The notes under the pieces are model-generated. The model was not told where the DNA came from. It saw only the letters and a program-made list of their open reading frames with translations, and searched no databases. DNA of 64,000 nucleotides from Monocercomonoides exilis (taxonomy: Eukaryota; Preaxostyla; Oxymonadida; Polymastigidae): NCBI GenBank assembly GCA_001643675.2, contig LSRY02000012.1:746501-810500 (forward strand), written 5' to 3'. Shown here piece by piece: positions 1-11,469 of this stretch; positions within the stretch are counted from its first letter, which is position 1, and each line of letters begins with the position of its first letter. Made by a program: the position numbers and the translations under genes.

Positions 1-3000
1 CACGAAGAAATGCTGTTAGCTGAGACAGCCCTCTTTGTTTGATGAGGATTCTCATTGTTCGGTTCGTCAAAGTCCAATGTTTCATTGCCACTTGGAGATG
101 AAGTTAATGCTTTTGATGATGGAGATTGAGTGGAATGAGAATCCTGCTTTGGAGGCAAAAGAAAAGGTGAAACAGAGAAAAACTCATCCTTTGCTGAATT
201 TTGTTTTTGAGAAGAATCAGAAAAAACTGTATTGAATGAACTCACTTCTGAAAAACTAGAAGAGGAAGTTAGCGAATTAGAACCTTCCTTTAGCGATGAT
301 ATAATCTTTGGCTGAGTTGTTCTGATGTCTTGCATTGGAGACGTTCCTCTTATGATAGAAAGAGATGGAAGAGGAGGCAAAGGCGAAAGAGGCGATTTTG
401 GTGAAGATAGAAAATTATTTGAAGGAAAAGTGATATTAGAAGAAAATGAATGAGCTGAAGTGTCAAATGCAAAGGACGACTTCTTTAAGGAGTTTCCTGT
501 AGGAGAAATAAGGCTGGCTGGCTTTGGCTTATGAAAAGGAACAGAAGTAGAAGAACGTGAGTTCTGAATTGGAGTTGAATAGTTGAAAGATGATGGAGAT
601 AAATTGGAGCGATTATCGCTCCAATCATTTGCTGGTTGAATTGGTTCTGTGTCAATGTCTGAAGAAGTTGAATGAATACTACTTGGAGAAGTTGGGTGTG
701 TATTATATGTTTTAGGACTATTAACAGTTGCTGACGAATGAGGGAGTGAAGATTCCAAGAAAGAAGATATGTCGATCTTCGGAGATGAGAATGGATTTTC
801 TTCGTCTTTAAATTGAGCTGAAGTTGACGTAGAAAAATTTCCAGGATTGCCAGAAGCGAGTTCGTCGTTAAATGGATGCTCTTTTTGTTCAGCATGATAT
901 TCTATCTGGCAAAATTTGGACTTCTCTTCATCAATTTTTTCATTAACGTTGTTTTTTCCACTTTCAGAAGTTTTTGATATTGAGTCAATAAAGTCATCTT
1001 TCTCTTCATAATCTCTGTAAATATGCTCATCGCTATAACCTGTACAATCGACAAAGCGGTTTTTCATCTTTGCTTTTCCTATGCTTCTTCCATCTTCTCC
1101 AACAGACTCCAATTCCACTCTGTCTTCATCGCTTTCATTCTGATCTCTGTAAATGTTGACATGCGACTGAAAAATGTCACTATTTTCAGTGCTACCAACT
1201 CCATCAACGCTGTTATTGTGCGAAAATACAATTTCCTCTTTCTTCTCTTGAGTGAATTCTTGTTCCTGAAGAGATGGAAGTGAAGTATTTTTCTGTTGAA
1301 AACTATTCATTGGACTGACAGCGAAATCTCTTTGAATTTCTTTTTCGTCCATGTCAATCGCAGTATTATCACATATTTTCTCATCAATTGCTTCCAACTC
1401 AACATTTGAAAAATCTTCTAATGTTGGCTGATCCATTTCAAGTTGCTCATTTGCTGACAAAATGGATTGAGAATAATTTGCTACACAGGAAATTTCTTGT
1501 GAAGCCATTTTGGACGTATTGGTAGCAATTTCACGTGAAGGAGATTTTTGCCTTTCTGAATACGGATATTGCATCTGATTGCCTTCTTTTGCAAATCTAT
1601 TACTCTCATGTTTGCCGTGATCAGGACTGGTATTCCTCTGAAATTTCCTCTTCTCAGCTTCTTCTCTCAATTTTTCGCGCCTTTCTTTTCGCAGCTCAGT
1701 TTCTGTTTTTATCATTCCCTGTTGAACAAGAACAGGAAGCAGTGGAACACGCTGAATGCGCTCTGCTGGAGTAGAAATAAACGGATTTTGAGGGGAAAGA
1801 GAAGAAATTCCTGTGTTTTGCATTTGTTGAGGCTCTGGAGATGCTTCGTTTTTAGAAAATAGTTGAATCTTTGCACTGGAAGATTGATCAGCCAATTTGC
1901 TTTTTGACTGCTTTGGAGAAGAATGAGAAGGGGTCATTAAAAATTCTTTATCATCATCAAAGGAAGATGAGTAGGTTGTACTGCAAAGCGATCTTTCAGT
2001 TGAAAAATCCATTGAGTCAAGATCCATCTGAGATCCAAATGTCGAATATGTTGACAGGAGAGTTGATGAAGTCGTTGTTCTGTCCAACGAAATGCCACTT
2101 GAGAAATCTCGAGTCATATGTGGCTTCTGCAAAAGCGAGCTGTTTGAAGAAGAGGAAGTAATCGAAGGAGAATCCATAAAATACTCCGATATAGTTCTTG
2201 ATGATTCCATTGGAAGATGCTGCTGAGAAGTCACATTCTCAGGATTCGTGAAATCTAATGAAGGTGGATGGACTCTATGGTAAGAAATAAACCGGTGGCG
2301 CTTCTCTTTCGCGCCAATATTCTCTAAGGACGATTTGGATGTATCTTTTGCAGTTAATTTCGTATCTTCTAATCGATCCTGCTTTTGAGAAGAATTCATT
2401 CCGTCTCCCTTCTCTTCATCTTTCCCCAGATTTGTCTGCGAATTTTGCTTTTGCTGAAGCTGGCTGGAGGAAACAGTTTTAAGTTTTGGCGCAGATATCT
2501 GCATTGCCGATAAATTGTTTGATCCGCATGTTATAGACAGCTCAGTCAGTGAATCGTCGACGCTGACAGTAACACAACTTTCTGTTAATTTCGAATTGAT
2601 TGCTTCTAATGTGTGACTATCCAGCGTAGTGCACAACATATCACTCATGTCCTTGTTAATTTCATCGCTGCTTTTTGACTCTTTTGCGGTTTCTTCAGAA
2701 ATCGTATCTTTCTTGATTGATTTGTCAATAGTTGGCGAAATAGGTGCTTCAGTGCTTGAAACCTCAGTTGTTAAAGGTGCAGCTGTTTCTTGATCAATTA
2801 TTTGAGCAGTTGCTGAATTGAATCTCGATCTTATCGGAGTTGTTGGCGTGAGTGGAGGAGGAGTCAGTGGGTGCGTACGAAATGCAAAGCCGTTCTCATC
2901 GCTATCGCTGGGTGCCTGTTTATCCTTCAAATGATGTTGGCGTGAATGCGAATGCGAATGCTTCAGTTTATAAGCAGATGCACCAAGCACATCAAGAGCG

Positions 3001-6000
3001 CGCGAGGGCGAGACCAGAAGATGGGACGGTGGAGGGATTAGCGAAGGAGGAGGATTCGAAGGCACAGACAACAAGTGCGAATGGTTTTGTGAGCTTGAAA
3101 TGTTTGGCTGTGCAGAAGGAGCAAATGACAGAGATCGCAGATTCAAAAAGATATCATCGGCGTCTTGTTCTTTTAAAGAGTTCGCAGCATCGTTTGATGC
3201 TTTCCCAGGTATAGAAAATAGAGATACAGATGATGAAGGCGGTGCTGTGGATGAAAGGGCAGTCAAAACAGGCGATTTCAACGACTTGCTTTGTATTGAA
3301 AGGCTTGTTTCAAATGGATCGCTATTCGAATCTCGAGACTTCTGCAATTTTTTATTGTTTGTTGGTGTGTTGATTGCAGACAAAATGGGAGAAAGATGAG
3401 GCGATAGACCGTTTATCGCTTGTGTGGAAGTAGATGTGATGACTGGAGAAGACGATGCAGATGCCGAAGGAATGGAAGAAGTCGCAACGATGCGAGGCTG
3501 CGTTGGAGTTGGCTGAGAAGTTTGTGACAATAAAGTTGAAGGATAAAGAAGACGATGCAATCCGAATTGAGACTTCGGCTCATTTGCACCAAATGGCTTT
3601 ATTCTCCTTCTCTGTGATGGAAGGGCAGTCTTAGAACGCTTTGTGTCAAATAGACTGAATCTGCCATTGTCATCTTTCAGAAGCTGTTTCTGAGGTGTGT
3701 TTGACGTTGATCTTTCTGAAATGGCTTTTGAAGAAATTGGTATGTTTCTTTGCTTGGGCAACGCCTTAAATGTCGGCTCTGGAGGAAAAGCACCAAAACT
3801 GCAAGGATGTGGCAAAACATTTGGAGAAAGCAGATTTGACTGCTGCTGATGTAATTGTTGTTCATCATTCCCTTTGATTTTCTTGTGCCGAGTGAGCTTT
3901 GACTGAGAAGGCTTCACGTTCCATCGTGTTCCCTTTGAAGAAAATGGAATGGAAGACATTGATGGCTCCATCGGAATTTGTGCAATGTTAACTGGCTGGA
4001 AGAGCATTGGATCGAATACACTTATTTCAGCACTCTCTTCTTCATTGACTCCTTCTTCCCCTTCTTCTCCTTCTTTTTCTTTTATTGAAGACATCTTGGC
4101 TATCCTTTTGCTTCCTGGTTGAAACATCGCATTTCCAGTTCGACTTAGCTGATTCTGCCTGAGCGTCAATGCAGAAGCCTCTCCTTTCCCTTCAAGCAGA
4201 GAAGACAAGATTGCATTTGCTGATAATTTCGGAGATTTGGGTTGCTTTTGTTGCTTTCGTCGAAGCAATATTGCTTCTGCAGTCTTACCGTTTTTCACCT
4301 TTAGATCATTTTCGTTTGCTTTTGGATCTTTTTCTCCTTTATCATTGAAAGCATTTTGTATATCTTTGCCATTCAAGTCACTCACATAAGCCAGTTGTCC
4401 CAGAGATGCATCATAACCAGCAAGCGATAGCACGCTGTTCTGTCTACTCCTCCCTTTCCCATCTTTTCGCTTGTGCTTGTGAGCTCTTTTGCCTTCATTG
4501 TCAAATGATGAATTTCTCCTCTTCCTATCTGTCTGCCCATGTTTTTGCTCTTGATATAAGTTCGCTCGGCTTTCGTCTGAAAAAAACTTCGAAGGTTTGT
4601 GGTGAATGTGGCAACGATGCCGGCTGGTGTAGCGAGCTGTGACGTCTTCACTGGATTGCGTGTTGCTGTTTGATTTCGATTCACCGCCGGTTGATTGAAG
4701 AGACAACGAGGTGGCTCCAGAAACAACATTGGATGAATTGTTTGAGGTGTAAAATGATGCCTCAGAGGCATTTGAAGAGAAATAAGTACCTCCAATAGAC
4801 TCTTTGGAGGGCGATGTTGCGGATGAGAATCCACCAGCCATCGAGGAAGAATCAGCAGTGTCAGCAAACGAAGTGATGGAAGGTGGTGGCGAGAAATATG
4901 GATGAGATGCTGTTCTTCCAAAGAAATTTGACGCAGGCGTCATTAGCAGCGAGGAAGAAGAAGCAGACCGAGATCTGTCCATCGTTGCTCCGCTGCGATA
5001 TGTGCACAGCGCGCTGTCTGTTTGACGTCGCGAACTGAGCGTCCCGTCGCAGCATTTCGTGATGGCCTCCTGAAAGGCCTCCTGAATTCGCCTTTTCTGA
5101 CAGCGGGCGCAGTCACAAGTGGCTGCTCGGTGCGGATGATAATGGCGGTGCAGCTGATGCTTGCGATGTCTGCAGCAGGAATCGTCAAAGTCTTCTGCAG
5201 TTGCATTGCTTTCAACCTCTGCATCATCTCGTTCTTTTCCTGTTTGTCTGTTGTTTTTTGCATCATCAGCTGAGCTTATGCTGTGAGAATAGAACGAACA
5301 AGAGCACGATGACCACGAACTGCCGCTGGCAGATTGCGACCAATCGTCTTCGTCGTCATCAGATGCGGATGTGCTGCAAGCTGATGAAGATTCGGTGTCT
5401 GAACCTGCAGGTGAAAAGCAAGAAGATGCATAGCTACGATCTGTTGCAGATGAGAAACGGTAAAGAGAATTTGGGGTGTGTGAGAACGTGGAAGAAGAAG
5501 GGAAAGCTTTGGAAAGCGGGATTGATGCAGACGAGCTGCAAGAGGAGAGCGTTGTGGAAGAAAGAGGAGCCTGAAACGAGCGATATGACTGGCGCTCAGA
5601 TATCTGGGCAGTCTCAGGCGCTGAATGATCAGAGCGAGGAAGAGAATTATACGAACGCAGCTTCGGAAATTGTCCAGCTGGAGAAGAAGTTCCATTTGGA
5701 AAGGAAGAAAAGGAAGTGTCGTACGAGCTTATTTCAGAAGCTGTTTCAGATTTCTTTGCTAAAGCAGAGGCTGATCCGGAGGGTGTGCATTTGCCTGTTG
5801 AATCAAATTTTGAGAGAGCGAAAGAAGAAGACGGCTCGCTCTGCGACTTCCACTCGCCCAACGAGGAAGATAACGTCGATTGCGATGTGGCTGGTTCAAA
5901 TCCAGTTGGATTGCACTTATCAGCCTTGTTGATCTTGTCAGATACTTGAGATCCTTTCAAAAACGAAGAATTTATCTGAAATGATGACACATTGCTGGGC

Positions 6001-8744
6001 TTTGAGAAAAGAGACTTCTGCGAAGATTTCTGTATGGAATTGATTTTCGTTTCTTTTGAACCACTTTTGCGGATAATCATTTCGTCAGAGTCGAATTTTT
6101 CATCTGTTTTCTTTTCATTTTCATTATCCATCTCACTTTTTGTGGGATTCTCTGCTTCTTCCTTTTCTTCTTCTTCTTCTTCTTCTGAAGCAATCTTTTG
6201 CATCATTCTTCGTTCTGCCTCTTCGACTTCCTCGCCAAGACTCGACCGCACATCAAAGTCCAAATGCTCTTCGTATTGCCTTCTGTCTTCTGGATCGTAG
6301 TCATCTCCATCATCATCATCATCATCATCGTTCTTTGAATGTGCAGATCGGGATGAATGAATGACAGGTGAATCTGCCCCCATGCCTTTGTCTTTGCCTT
6401 TGCCCTCACCTTTCGCTGAAGGACCGCTTTGTTTTCCGTCTTCCCATTCATTCACAGGCAGAAGAGGCGGAAGATCATCTTTGCTGTCTTCAGGCACTGC
6501 CTTCCCAATAATTGCGCTGACTTCATCGGAAATATCGCGAAAAGAGTTTGCGTTTTCATTGAATGAATCTTTTAATTGAAGTGATTCGTCATTATTTTCA
6601 TCAAAATGCTCATCATCTTCATCGTTTGTTTCAGAAGAATCAAAAGATCGTGTTTCAAAATCGCAACTTTTTGAAGAGTCTCTTAACTTTGAAATTTTTT
6701 CGGCTGCTTCTTTCTTCATTCGTTTTGCCTTTTCGTCTGCTTCAATCCAAAACTGTTTAATTGCTTCCAAATCATTCGATTTCATTTGTAATTTGGAGTT
6801 GCTCATTTCTTTTGATTCATCTTCTTCCTCATTTCTTTCCATCTGATTTGAATAATCATCACATAATTCTTCTTCTTCTTCTTCTTCTTCTTCTTCTTTT
6901 GCATTGGAAACAAAAGTCGATTCACTTCCTTTTCCAATTGTTTTTGTCGATAAATTCTCATTTAATGAACCCGATCCATCATTTTGGAGAGCATGCGATA
7001 AAGTGTGTCTTAATTGCGAATCGCGAGCAGGAGCAGAATTATGTGGCGTGGCTAGCATCGAAGGCGATGAGGAAGGCCGCACAGTTCGACTTTCCTTTGT
7101 GCTTATTTTTCTGTTCTTTTCTTCAGCTTCATACTCCGCAAGCTCCTGAGAAGGCGAGCTTTCCTTAGAAGAATGTGTTGAGCAGGTCGAAGGATGCGGA
7201 GTGACTGGCCGGCGAGGAGAAGGAGCAAAGAAGGGAAGGGCTGATAGCTGAAGCCTGGGCACCGCCACAGGAGGCATTTGGCGTGCTTTGACGTGAGGCG
7301 ATTGTTGCTGAAGTGAAGACGATGAATGTTCAGAGCAGCAGCTCCTGTCGCATTCAGAATTGTGCGAAACGTTGCTGAGTCCTTCGTCATCACCACTCAC
7401 AGCGTCCTCCTTCTCGTCCGGACGACTGCTCCGATATGTGTCGCTTCCCAAGTATTCGTTGTCCATTCTGCTTCGCTCTCCTTCAACAGAAAGAGGAGAT
7501 CGCTCGATGATGCGAGGCGTCTCTGATCGAACAATGGTCGCATTCTTTTGCATTGAAGAGATAGACGCAGCTGCCTCTGTTCTTTCATTCTCTGCTCCAT
7601 TTTCAATTTCTGTTTCTCTTATTTCACACTTTAGTTCTCTTTGGTTTCTTTTTTCGCAGACTGACGAGCTGTGTGCTTCTTCCACACTGTTTATATCTTT
7701 TTGAGCAAATGCCAAATCTGCAGGATTCGCAAACGAAGAGAATGATACTGTGGATTCGGCAAGTGACGCCAAGTCTTCTTGTTTCGTTTCATCGTTCTCA
7801 TCGGAGTTCTGAATAGATTGTTCATCCAATCCATCTTTCTCAATTTCTTCTTTGATCAATTTTGAATGCTTGACAGCTGTTTCATCACCCTTGAATGCAA
7901 CATTCATCAACGGATCAAAATGCAAACCCATTTCTTCTTTCATTTCAGGATGAAGCTCTATAGAATCCCTTATGGATTCTCTGAGTGATTTTGAAAACAA
8001 TCCAATCATTTGTGATTCAACAGCCCCATCAGCAGAAAAAGACCTACGCTCCCTTGACGCAGTTTGAATATCGGCACTCCATAAATGATTATCAACTGTT
8101 GGGCAATTGATACTATTATTCAATTTACTGCTCTTTTTTTGATATTGCTCTTGGGAATTTAAGCTTGCGCTGTGAGTTCGTTGAGAAGTTGAAAAATTAT
8201 CCGTATAATCTGATAAGCGATAACCTAACAAATTAAAGTTTCTCACTTTTGTGCAGTCATCGTGGGTTTTATCCTTTTTGCTTTCGTGTATAGAGGAAAA
8301 TACTTCATTTTCATTTGACGAATGTTCACTGCAGATAGAATGGGATGAACGTTGAGCTGTTGAAGATGGTGAAGCTGATACAGGTCTTCTTTTAATATCA
8401 GAACAATACAAATGTGAGATTAGTATTCTTGGAAGTATTTTCATAATTCCTCCTTGTTCTTTATATCTTTTAACGGCTTCAGAGTATAGTGGAGCAAGTT
8501 TTCGACCAAATGGGGCATTAAAAGATGGAGGCTTAGGAATTGGTTGCAATAAACTACTTGTAATCGATTCCAAAAATGGTGCTCCTTTTGAATGAGGTGA
8601 CCGAGAAAAATTTTGAGTTCTGGGAATAGAACTTTCACGTGGGGCTTCTGTGTCAATTGTAGTCATAGAAGAATATCTTGATCCAACTAGGAATGACCTC
8701 ATTTCTTTAGAAAGTAAAGCTTCTGCGTCAGGCCTAACTATCAT
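1..8744 (-). CDS. Giant Ser/Pro/Glu-rich protein, partial (C-terminus beyond left edge)
   Basis: I read one minus-strand frame from 8786 down to base 1 and found no stop. The in-frame upstream stop is at 8787-8789. Possible starts are ATG at 8744, 8702 or 8666; an upstream exon cannot be excluded. At least 2,900 residues are encoded. Composition is Ser, Pro, Thr, Glu, Asp and Lys rich, with acidic runs near 6850-6900, 6305-6335 and 6165-6190, and many SP/TP pairs. A Cys/His-rich island near 5020-5180 contains CDCARC and several CC and HRH groups, perhaps a metal site. I recognise no catalytic domain. The length of the open frame in AT-rich DNA makes a real gene very likely. It may be a disordered scaffold or phosphoprotein, but function is unknown. 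Small plus-strand ORFs across this stretch are shadows. Confidence 0.85.
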   Translation of the reverse strand, partial: MIVRPDAEALLSKEMRSFLVGSRYSSMTTIDTEAPRESSIPRTQNFSRSPHSKGAPFLESITSSLLQPIPKPPSFNAPFGRKLAPLYSEAVKRYKEQGGIMKILPRILISHLYCSDIKRRPVSASPSSTAQRSSHSICSEHSSNENEVFSSIHESKKDKTHDDCTKVRNFNLLGYRLSDYTDNFSTSQRTHSASLNSQEQYQKKSSKLNNSINCPTVDNHLWSADIQTASRERRSFSADGAVESQMIGLFSKSLRESIRDSIELHPEMKEEMGLHFDPLMNVAFKGDETAVKHSKLIKEEIEKDGLDEQSIQNSDENDETKQEDLASLAESTVSFSSFANPADLAFAQKDINSVEEAHSSSVCEKRNQRELKCEIRETEIENGAENERTEAAASISSMQKNATIVRSETPRIIERSPLSVEGERSRMDNEYLGSDTYRSSRPDEKEDAVSGDDEGLSNVSHNSECDRSCCSEHSSSSLQQQSPHVKARQMPPVAVPRLQLSALPFFAPSPRRPVTPHPSTCSTHSSKESSPSQELAEYEAEEKNRKISTKESRTVRPSSSPSMLATPHNSAPARDSQLRHTLSHALQNDGSGSLNENLSTKTIGKGSESTFVSNAKEEEEEEEEEELCDDYSNQMERNEEEDESKEMSNSKLQMKSNDLEAIKQFWIEADEKAKRMKKEAAEKISKLRDSSKSCDFETRSFDSSETNDEDDEHFDENNDESLQLKDSFNENANSFRDISDEVSAIIGKAVPEDSKDDLPPLLPVNEWEDGKQSGPSAKGEGKGKDKGMGADSPVIHSSRSAHSKNDDDDDDDGDDYDPEDRRQYEEHLDFDVRSSLGEEVEEAERRMMQKIASEEEEEEEKEEAENPTKSEMDNENEKKTDEKFDSDEMIIRKSGSKETKINSIQKSSQKSLFSKPSNVSSFQINSSFLKGSQVSDKINKADKCNPTGFEPATSQSTLSSSLGEWKSQSEPSSSFALSKFDSTGKCTPSGSASALAKKSETASEISSYDTSFSSFPNGTSSPAGQFPKLRSYNSLPRSDHSAPETAQISERQSYRSFQAPLSSTTLSSCSSSASIPLSKAFPSSSTFSHTPNSLYRFSSATDRSYASSCFSPAGSDTESSSACSTSASDDDEDDWSQSASGSSWSSCSCSFYSHSISSADDAKNNRQTGKERDDAEVESNATAEDFDDSCCRHRKHQLHRHYHPHRAATCDCARCQKRRIQEAFQEAITKCCDGTLSSRRQTDSALCTYRSGATMDRSRSASSSSLLMTPASNFFGRTASHPYFSPPPSITSFADTADSSSMAGGFSSATSPSKESIGGTYFSSNASEASFYTSNNSSNVVSGATSLSLQSTGGESKSNSNTQSSEDVTARYTSRHRCHIHHKPSKFFSDESRANLYQEQKHGQTDRKRRNSSFDNEGKRAHKHKRKDGKGRSRQNSVLSLAGYDASLGQLAYVSDLNGKDIQNAFNDKGEKDPKANENDLKVKNGKTAEAILLRRKQQKQPKSPKLSANAILSSLLEGKGEASALTLRQNQLSRTGNAMFQPGSKRIAKMSSIKEKEGEEGEEGVNEEESAEISVFDPMLFQPVNIAQIPMEPSMSSIPFSSKGTRWNVKPSQSKLTRHKKIKGNDEQQLHQQQSNLLSPNVLPHPCSFGAFPPEPTFKALPKQRNIPISSKAISERSTSNTPQKQLLKDDNGRFSLFDTKRSKTALPSQRRRIKPFGANEPKSQFGLHRLLYPSTLLSQTSQPTPTQPRIVATSSIPSASASSSPVITSTSTQAINGLSPHLSPILSAINTPTNNKKLQKSRDSNSDPFETSLSIQSKSLKSPVLTALSSTAPPSSSVSLFSIPGKASNDAANSLKEQDADDIFLNLRSLSFAPSAQPNISSSQNHSHLLSVPSNPPPSLIPPPSHLLVSPSRALDVLGASAYKLKHSHSHSRQHHLKDKQAPSDSDENGFAFRTHPLTPPPLTPTTPIRSRFNSATAQIIDQETAAPLTTEVSSTEAPISPTIDKSIKKDTISEETAKESKSSDEINKDMSDMLCTTLDSHTLEAINSKLTESCVTVSVDDSLTELSITCGSNNLSAMQISAPKLKTVSSSQLQQKQNSQTNLGKDEEKGDGMNSSQKQDRLEDTKLTAKDTSKSSLENIGAKEKRHRFISYHRVHPPSLDFTNPENVTSQQHLPMESSRTISEYFMDSPSITSSSSNSSLLQKPHMTRDFSSGISLDRTTTSSTLLSTYSTFGSQMDLDSMDFSTERSLCSTTYSSSFDDDKEFLMTPSHSSPKQSKSKLADQSSSAKIQLFSKNEASPEPQQMQNTGISSLSPQNPFISTPAERIQRVPLLPVLVQQGMIKTETELRKERREKLREEAEKRKFQRNTSPDHGKHESNRFAKEGNQMQYPYSERQKSPSREIATNTSKMASQEISCVANYSQSILSANEQLEMDQPTLEDFSNVELEAIDEKICDNTAIDMDEKEIQRDFAVSPMNSFQQKNTSLPSLQEQEFTQEKKEEIVFSHNNSVDGVGSTENSDIFQSHVNIYRDQNESDEDRVELESVGEDGRSIGKAKMKNRFVDCTGYSDEHIYRDYEEKDDFIDSISKTSESGKNNVNEKIDEEKSKFCQIEYHAEQKEHPFNDELASGNPGNFSTSTSAQFKDEENPFSSPKIDISSFLESSLPHSSATVNSPKTYNTHPTSPSSIHSTSSDIDTEPIQPANDWSDNRSNLSPSSFNYSTPIQNSRSSTSVPFHKPKPASLISPTGNSLKKSSFAFDTSAHSFSSNITFPSNNFLSSPKSPLSPLPPLPSLSIIRGTSPMQDIRTTQPKIISSLKEGSNSLTSSSSFSEVSSFNTVFSDSSQKQNSAKDEFFSVSPFLLPPKQDSHSTQSPSSKALTSSPSGNETLDFDEPNNENPHQTKRAVSANSISS

Positions 8745-8789
8745 TACCCAACAAAATATATGTGAAATTTCATTAGTTTCTTTTTTCTA

Positions 8790-11469
8790 CAAACAAAAAT
8801 TTCAAACAGTGATGCCTCCGTATTTTTCTCGATGAAGAAATAGTTTCTCTCATAAATGAAGGTATTTTTTCATCATACATATTTTTCTTACTCTTTAAAT
8901 CATAAATTAAAATTTTGTTATGATTTGAGAAATAAAAATTGGGACCCAATAAAAAACAACTCACAAAAGTGAATTTCGATAACTTCATTTGTATTTTTTG
9001 AGATTTCGAATATTGAAATTTCGGAAAGAAAGAACAAAACGTCCAGTTGAAAAAGGCTTGTAATTTTCCATCTTTCAGAAGAAAATCTATAAATATGAAA
9101 TTATTTATCGGAAGTGTTCATTATGGTGGACAATTTCAATAACTATATACAGTATAATTATCTTAACAACTATAGGTAATTTCATTATTTCAATAAACCC
9201 AATTATTCCCTAAATTCGAATAAATACAGATATCGCATTAAATACCGGACATGGCATAGAATACCGGACAAGATCTATTTCACAATAACTGCAAGAGGAA
9301 TAATTCTGACAATTTTCAACAATACATATCTTATCAATACAAACTCGTAAGATAAACGAGACTTTCAAAATAGCTTCATTTGTGCTCAGAGAAAATTATT
9401 ATAAAAATCTCAGAGAAAAAAGATTATGAGTTTCTTATCAACTACGTTAAATATCTGAAAAAACAGAAATGAAAAAAGTGGATGAGCTGGAAAAATTGAA
9501 GAAATTGAAGTAATTGTTTGCAGCAAGCGAAAATACAAAAAAGGCTTTGACATCATGTATTTATTTTGCGGTCATTCATAATAATTTATTCACTTCGAAT
9601 GTTGCTATTTTTTGAATTGGGAAAGTTGAAATTATAATGTGAATATTTTGAACTTTCGAACGAAAAGGCGAAGAAGAATAAAGAAAAAAATTTGAAATCA
9701 TTGAGTCAAATCGAAAAAAAGAAAGATTAATCCCAATAATACAATATCGAATAAAAGAGGGAACAATAATTATCAGCGATGAGTAAAAAGCATCTTCTTG
9801 CTTGGGAGAAATGGTATTCACCAATCAAACCATCAACCTCAAACGCAATTTCTTTGACTCATTCACAAAAAATTATTCAAATACAATCAAAAAAATATGG
9901 GCACGAGTGAGGTCTTTTTTCCCTCAATACAAAGTCAAAAAGCGATTCAAACTGGTGTGCTTGCATTGAATTATGAAAAACAATCAGGCTTTCTCTCCTC
10001 AGAGAATTCACAGAAAAAATGAAAAATTTTCAATCGGAAGACGAATTTGAATCACATATTGATATTGATAATGATGATGAAAACTTGATCTTTGCGATGA
10101 GACAAGAGAAAATAAAAGCAATGACAAAAAGACCGACAAAATACTTATTATTTGTCAAAAATGGTTGTTCATAACGAGTTCAATTCTTCACAACCATAAT
10201 TATTTATTTGAATATCGAAATCAAACAATTCTCATTATTTTGAAGAAATGAAATTTTCAATAAAAATAATCCAGCTCCCAATATTTTTTTTATTTGACAC
10301 GAAATGTCAGTTGAGGAATTTTTTTGTTACAATTTGTCATTGAAAGTCGCCAACCGTCAAGGACAAACGAGAAAAAGACAGACATTTCTGATTCTGTCAT
10401 CTAATTTTTTCCAAAGCTTTTTGAAAGTTTTTTTTTTTAGAACATTATTTCTTTGTTTATTTTATTTTATTTTATATTTAATAATTTTGTTTTATTTTAT
10501 TGTTTGTGACGGACAAATGGTTTATTACTTGTCATGTTACAGAGGTTTATTCGCAACAATCGAAAATGCTGTTTTTCAAACAAGCATGTTCAACAAAACA
10601 AAAGAAGGAATATAATTCGTTCGGAATTTTGTTCAGCCCCATTTTTTTTTTGAATATTTCAAGTTATTGAATAGTTTTTCAACATGTTTAACTTTATTTT
10701 ATTGGATGAAGAATGATGTGAAAGAAGTGGTTTGGAACAAATCTTGGAGTTTTTCATCCAAAAAGCTGAAAATTAACTACACAAATGAAATAAGCATTTT
10801 GTGAATAATTTTTCGTTTGAAAGATCCTATTCAAAAAACTTTGTTTGATAATTAGAATAATATCCATTTCTGAAACATTTTTTTCACGTTTTATAAACAC
10901 CCATCAGAAATAAAAATTATTTCTTTCGATTTCAACTATGGAAACTTCGAGCTGTTCGAATCTAACATATTTCATCGGTTTGATGATTCATTTGATATCA
11001 AAAACGAAGAATGTGAATTATTGCACAAGCAAAATAAAACAAATGGAAAAGAAGCATTCATAAGTTTTGCTTGAAATGATGAGTTTCAGCATTGAAAGTT
11101 TTGCAGACAACACAGCAAACACATCCATGCGAAAGCAAAAACAAAAGAAGAATAAATACAAAACAAATGTTGAAATGAGTATTACTCACCCTAAAGCATA
11201 CATAAATATTAACATATCCTAACTTTGAAAAACAGTGTCAATTCATTCTCCACCGAAAAATTCGAAAACCCACTGAATTCAAAAGTCAAAAATATAAAGT
11301 TTCAATGAAAATAAAGACAAACACGAAACAAAGTGAAATTTACTGGAAATAATAATACAGAAAATAACAAGTTTCTTATTTACAGCGATCTTCAAGGGAG
11401 AACATCTCAGCAAAAATGAAAACAATACATACAAAACGAAGCAAAAGAATAAAATTTGAAATACATATA
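8790..11469. other. AT-rich intergenic stretch, no convincing gene
   Basis: About 2.7 kb of AT-rich sequence between the start of the giant gene and the first dated mobile element. ORFs here are short (at most ~100 codons), Phe/Ile/Lys-rich and without recognisable motifs. The promoter and any 5' exon of the giant gene should lie at the left end. Relics of two inverted-repeat families sit at 9119-9440. Confidence 0.6.
9119..9440. repeat. Decayed half-copies of two inverted-repeat element families
   Basis: Bases 9119-9215 resemble one arm of the element at 50511-50905: GTGGACA, then CAATAACT, then CAATAAACCCAATTATTCC. Bases 9228-9440 resemble one arm of the foldback at 47958-48314, sharing CCGGACAAGATC, CTGCAAGAGGAATAATT and a segment matching CTCATTTGTGCTCTGAG. 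Both are single-armed and diverged here, so they are probably old fragments. Confidence 0.55.

Noticed and set aside
4382-5932. Overlapping ORFs of 77-243 codons on both strands
   Set aside because: All lie within the continuous giant minus-strand frame and are alternative-frame readings of it.
8441-8988. Small minus-strand ORFs near the giant gene start
   Set aside because: 8441-8656 is an alternative frame of the giant gene. 8773-8988 could hold an upstream exon but gives no convincing splice join.
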